A stretch of DNA of 64,000 nt from Chryseobacterium sp. W4I1 (lineage in GTDB: Bacteria; Bacteroidota; Bacteroidia; Flavobacteriales; Weeksellaceae): contig NZ_JAUSXQ010000001.1 in assembly GCF_030816115.1 (NCBI RefSeq), forward strand, positions 2,542,001 through 2,606,000. The letters run 5' to 3'. Numbering within the stretch: the stretch's first letter is position 1; every line of letters begins with the position of its first letter. Under the pieces are notes generated by a model. It was given only the letters and a program-made list of their open reading frames with translations. It ran no database searches and was not told where the DNA came from. Positions 61,204 through 64,000 of the stretch are shown piece after piece. The translations under genes were made by a program, and so were the position numbers.

Positions 61204-61798
61204 AGCAGTAATCATCAAAAAATTCGACTCTTGCTTTGAACTCGTCTGAAATCTGTTCGTCATACACCCTGCAGCTTATCTTGTGAAGATGTTTCAGCTC
61301 AAAAGGTTTTACCTCGTAATGTTTTTTCAGAGACCAGTGCTTTGAATGATGAATCTTGTACATGCTTTCCTTCACGCTCCAAATAATCGTATAGAAGGCA
61401 GCTTCATTATCTTTAGGAATAAATCCCCTTTCATCTTCATAGGTAAACTTATCAATAACCCTTAGAATTTTAGGATTAAATTTTTCAATATCGATGCCTA
61501 TTTTGTTTTTGGAAATGGCAATGGCAGCAAAGGGAAACGAGTGCGTGATAGAAATTTCCGCATCTTTGGGTGAAAGGAAGGGTTCCCTTTCTTTATACAA
61601 TATTTTGGAATGAGGTTTTAAACTTTTTAAAAGCTTTCGTACCATCAGTACTTCCTGCAGCTTTTTAGGATGATAGTCTTTTACCTTTTCAGCATTTTCA
61701 GGTTCCAGAAGCTCATGGATATCAAGTTCTTCGCTTTCATCATATTTCCATACAAGGATTGTGGCATTGTCATCTGAAAAATCTCGGTAAAGGGGCAT
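61184..61798 (-). CDS. 4'-phosphopantetheinyl transferase superfamily protein
   Basis: This enzyme attaches phosphopantetheine from CoA to carrier proteins. The 204 residues carry the two signature motifs: GIDIEKF (101-107, Mg-binding Asp103 and Glu105) and WSVKESMYK (140-148), plus ITHSFPFAAIAIS before the first. By size and motifs it is of the Sfp-like rather than AcpS type. No polyketide or peptide synthetase gene is nearby; the acyl carrier protein or an off-window pathway may be its target. Confidence 0.9.
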   Translation of the reverse strand: MPLYRDFSDDNATILVWKYDESEELDIHELLEPENAEKVKDYHPKKLQEVLMVRKLLKSLKPHSKILYKEREPFLSPKDAEISITHSFPFAAIAISKNKIGIDIEKFNPKILRVIDKFTYEDERGFIPKDNEAAFYTIIWSVKESMYKIHHSKHWSLKKHYEVKPFELKHLHKISCRVYDEQISDEFKARVEFFDDYCFTIVEE

Positions 61799-61829
61799 CT
61801 TTTTTTATTTGATAAAAGTAGTAAAAAGA

Positions 61830-61997
61830 TGTGGAAGACGGAAATTATGAGAATGGGAGATGGGATCAGGAAGCTGGAAGTTACTTCAGTCTTAAAAACT
61901 ACTATTCCTTTTAGCAATAGTAGAAAAGATCTAGTCAATACAGATATCTTATTTAACCATAATTAACTTCCATCTCCCTTCTTCCCTCTTCCTTAAT
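61830..61997. repeat. Inverted repeat with GGAAGA/GATGGAAGTTA arms
   Basis: The left arm (61830-61882) contains GGAGATGGGATCAGGAAGCT then GGAAGTTA. The right arm (61960-61997), in reverse complement, reads AATTAAGGAAGAGGGAAGAA then GGGAGATGGAAGTTAATT. It is related to the element at 10222-10384 and fills the gap between the PPTase and HugZ-like genes. Confidence 0.5.
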
Positions 61998-61999
61998 TA

Positions 62000-62530
62000 T
62001 TATTTTGCCTGATGATTCACATCATTTCTATGCTCAATAATTTCAAGATTTTCATCCACAAAATAAGCGCATCCGAAACCGTTTACATATGAACCTTTCA
62101 GCGACTTTAAAGCAATAAGGATAAAATCCTGCATATCAGCAATCACATCCACTACTTTTCCGTGTGTTTCTTTTAACTTGGTTACTACCGTATTCCAGAG
62201 ATCAGAATCTCTTTCAATCTGGGAAGGTGCTGCCTCAATAGTTAAACGTTCACGCGCATAGATCTGTTTTGTAGCAGATTCATCTTCAATGAACATTACA
62301 GAAGTTCTTCTTCCTTCAGCCAGGTTTTTGGTATGCTTTGCCATAAAAGAAACCAGGATATATAACGTATTATCTACCTGTACGAAAGGGGCATAGCTTG
62401 AATTGGGAATTCCTTCTGCATCTACGGAAGCAAGAATCACACTTTTGTGGCGATCTATCAGCTCCCTTACTTTTGGAGTTAGCGGTTTTGCCTTCCTGTT
62501 GGCTTCTTCCTGTGTATTTGTATGATTCAT
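62000..62530 (-). CDS. HugZ-like FMN-binding split-barrel protein
   Basis: This 176-residue protein of the pyridoxamine 5'-phosphate oxidase-like family has the split-barrel strand VILASVDAEGIPNSSYAPFV (about 30-49), a central MFIEDE and the C-terminal SYVNGFGCAYFVD, a pattern shared with HugZ heme-utilisation proteins. A heme oxygenase-like or flavin role is possible; the heme-binding His is not certain. It is divergent from ahcY. Confidence 0.85.
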   Translation of the reverse strand: MNHTNTQEEANRKAKPLTPKVRELIDRHKSVILASVDAEGIPNSSYAPFVQVDNTLYILVSFMAKHTKNLAEGRRTSVMFIEDESATKQIYARERLTIEAAPSQIERDSDLWNTVVTKLKETHGKVVDVIADMQDFILIALKSLKGSYVNGFGCAYFVDENLEIIEHRNDVNHQAK

Positions 62531-62548
62531 AGTATAAATTTATATGAA

Positions 62549-62556
62549 CAAAAATA
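62549..62556 (-). promoter_or_regulatory. -7 box of the HugZ-like gene
   Basis: TATTTTTG on the minus strand matches TAnnTTTG, 18 nt before the ATG at 62530. Confidence 0.45.
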
Positions 62557-62647
62557 GCTATTTAGATTAAGACTAAATAATTTTAAATCCTGTGTAATCT
62601 CATAAACTGAACATCCTGCCCCGTTTTTTTATCTTAATTATTAATTG

Positions 62648-62655
62648 TAATTTTG
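62648..62655 (+). promoter_or_regulatory. -7 box of ahcY
   Basis: TAATTTTG matches TAnnTTTG, 40 nt before the ATG at 62696. A run of T's rather than TTTG occupies the -33 region. Confidence 0.5.
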
Positions 62656-62695
62656 CATTTCGTTATCAACTGAATTTAAAAATTATTCATTACAT

Positions 62696-64000
62696 ATGAG
62701 TACTACAACACAATACGTTCCTTACAAAGTGAAGGACATATCCCTAGCAGAATGGGGAAGAAAAGAAATTACCCTTGCTGAAGCAGAAATGCCAGGTCTG
62801 ATGTCTATCCGTGAAGAGTATGGACCGTCTCAGCCACTTAAAGGAGCAAGAATTGCAGGATGTCTTCACATGACGATCCAGACTGCTGTGCTTATCGAGA
62901 CTTTGGTAGCTTTAGGAGCTGAAGTTACTTGGTCTTCTTGTAATATTTTCTCTACACAGGATCACGCTGCTGCTGCTATTGCTGCTGCTGGAATTCCGGT
63001 GTATGCTTGGAAAGGTCTAAACGAAGAGGAATTTGACTGGTGTATTGAGCAGACTTTATTCTTCGGCGAAGACAGAAAGCCATTGAACATGATCCTTGAT
63101 GATGGTGGAGATTTAACGAATATGGTTTTCGATAAATACCCTGAATTCACAAAAGATATCAAAGGGCTTTCTGAAGAAACCACTACAGGGGTACACAGAC
63201 TGTACGAAAGAATGAAGAACGGAACTTTAGTAATGCCAGCAATCAACGTAAACGATTCGGTAACTAAATCTAAATTCGACAACAAATACGGATGTAAGGA
63301 ATCTGCAGTAGATGCTGTAAGAAGAGCGACAGATCTAATGCTTGCCGGAAAAAGAGTGGTAGTTTGCGGATACGGAGACGTAGGGAAAGGTACTGCTGCT
63401 TCTTTCAGAGGAGCTGGTTCTATCGTTACAGTTACTGAAATTGACCCAATCTGTGCGCTTCAGGCTGCAATGGATGGTTACGAAGTAAAAAGATTAGATA
63501 CTGTGGTAGATAATGCTGATATTATCATTACTACGACAGGTAACTTCAACATCGTAAGAGGTGAGCATTTCCTTAAAATGAAAGATAAAGCAGTCGTTTG
63601 TAACATTGGTCACTTCGATAATGAAATCGATATGGCTTGGTTAAACAAAAACTACGGTGCTACAAAATCTGAAGTGAAGCCTCAGGTAGATATCTATACA
63701 ATTGAAGGTAAAGAAGTCATCATCCTTGCAGAAGGTAGATTGGTAAACTTAGGTTGTGCAACAGGACACCCAAGTTTCGTAATGTCTAACTCTTTCTCTA
63801 ACCAGACTTTGGCTCAGATTGAATTATGGACTAATTCTGCTGCTTACAAAAATGAGGTTTATATGCTTCCAAAGCATTTAGATGAAAAAGTAGCGGCTTT
63901 ACACCTTAAAAAATTAAGCGTTGAACTGGAAACTCTTTCTCCGGAACAAGCTGAATACATTGGTGTAGATGTAAAAGGGCCATTCAAGCCTGAGTATTAC
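62696..64000 (+). CDS. ahcY: Adenosylhomocysteinase, truncated by the window end
   Basis: This enzyme reversibly hydrolyses S-adenosylhomocysteine to homocysteine and adenosine with tightly bound NAD+, removing the inhibitor of methyltransferases. The 435 codons present start [20 protein letters not shown] and include [22 protein letters not shown], the [17 protein letters not shown] motif, the dehydrogenase loop [11 protein letters not shown] and [10 protein letters not shown]. The last residues seen, [10 protein letters not shown], are two codons short of the usual family end, so the gene is nearly complete. No riboswitch-like structure was recognised upstream. Confidence 0.97.
   Translation, partial: MSTTTQYVPYKVKDISLAEWGRKEITLAEAEMPGLMSIREEYGPSQPLKGARIAGCLHMTIQTAVLIETLVALGAEVTWSSCNIFSTQDHAAAAIAAAGIPVYAWKGLNEEEFDWCIEQTLFFGEDRKPLNMILDDGGDLTNMVFDKYPEFTKDIKGLSEETTTGVHRLYERMKNGTLVMPAINVNDSVTKSKFDNKYGCKESAVDAVRRATDLMLAGKRVVVCGYGDVGKGTAASFRGAGSIVTVTEIDPICALQAAMDGYEVKRLDTVVDNADIIITTTGNFNIVRGEHFLKMKDKAVVCNIGHFDNEIDMAWLNKNYGATKSEVKPQVDIYTIEGKEVIILAEGRLVNLGCATGHPSFVMSNSFSNQTLAQIELWTNSAAYKNEVYMLPKHLDEKVAALHLKKLSVELETLSPEQAEYIGVDVKGPFKPEYY

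Noticed and set aside
62531..62695. A SAM or SAH riboswitch upstream of ahcY
   Set aside because: The leader is short and AT-rich, with no paired elements resembling known SAM/SAH riboswitches.

Overview
The window comes from the chromosome of a low-GC member of the Bacteroidota, class Flavobacteriia, most likely Chryseobacterium or a close Weeksellaceae relative. The evidence is the type IX secretion and gliding block gldJ-porU-porV, promoters with the Bacteroidota -7 box TAnnTTTG, very few Shine-Dalgarno sequences, signal peptides ending in AQ, a TPR/AraC-type hybrid regulator, DUF6526, and many decayed palindromic intergenic repeats. It is mainly ordinary chromosome with one insertion sequence. 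No tRNA, rRNA, CRISPR array, phage or conjugative module was seen.

Layout. 1-6.2 kb: a possible gene remnant, a Lys/Ala-rich secreted protein, a KOW protein, mnmE, a quinone-reductase-like/saccharopine-dehydrogenase-like gene pair and a Crp-type regulator. 6.3-11.3 kb: Xaa-Pro aminopeptidase, a DUF6526/mini-lipoprotein/topoisomerase IB operon and an AraC regulator. 11.5-21.8 kb: a minus-strand urease island, ureA-ureB-ureC-OMP-ureE-ureF-ureG-ureD followed by a NicO-type metal permease, a urea channel and a TonB-dependent receptor. Together these cover entry of nickel (inferred) and urea, enzyme assembly and catalysis. 21.9-29 kb: a secreted protein of unknown function, pruA, two tiny related lipoproteins, a TPR-AraC regulator and a frameshifted thioredoxin-like gene. 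29-38 kb: fabH and corA (divergent), a membrane patatin, an oxidoreductase/HxlR divergent pair, tag, an alpha/beta hydrolase and a DoxD-like protein. 38-43 kb: the tetR-tolC-emrA-emrB efflux operon, with a repeat-filled gap inside it. 43.5-50.3 kb: holB, an outer-membrane protein, lptC, a frameshifted anmK, an SRPBCC protein, a NUDIX protein and murF. 50.4-57.3 kb: gldJ, then divergent porU and porV (T9SS). 57.35-58.66 kb: a complete IS3-family element with terminal repeats, a 3-bp target duplication and a -1 slippery heptamer. 58.9-64 kb: a FUSC-family membrane protein, a phosphopantetheinyl transferase, a HugZ-like protein and ahcY, which lacks its last codons at the window edge.

Most notable observations. 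(i) mnmE, holB, murF and the FUSC gene all have TAnnTTTG exactly four bases before ATG, which predicts leaderless mRNAs; a KOW gene and corA have TAnnTTTA at the same spacing. (ii) Two otherwise intact genes (a thioredoxin-like gene and anmK) each carry a single extra base. (iii) The urease operon contains an unassigned outer-membrane protein and ends in a TonB receptor. (iv) At least seven families of decayed inverted repeats occupy the intergenic gaps. (v) A structured non-coding stretch at 5974-6164 is unexplained. I found no clearly new multi-gene system.
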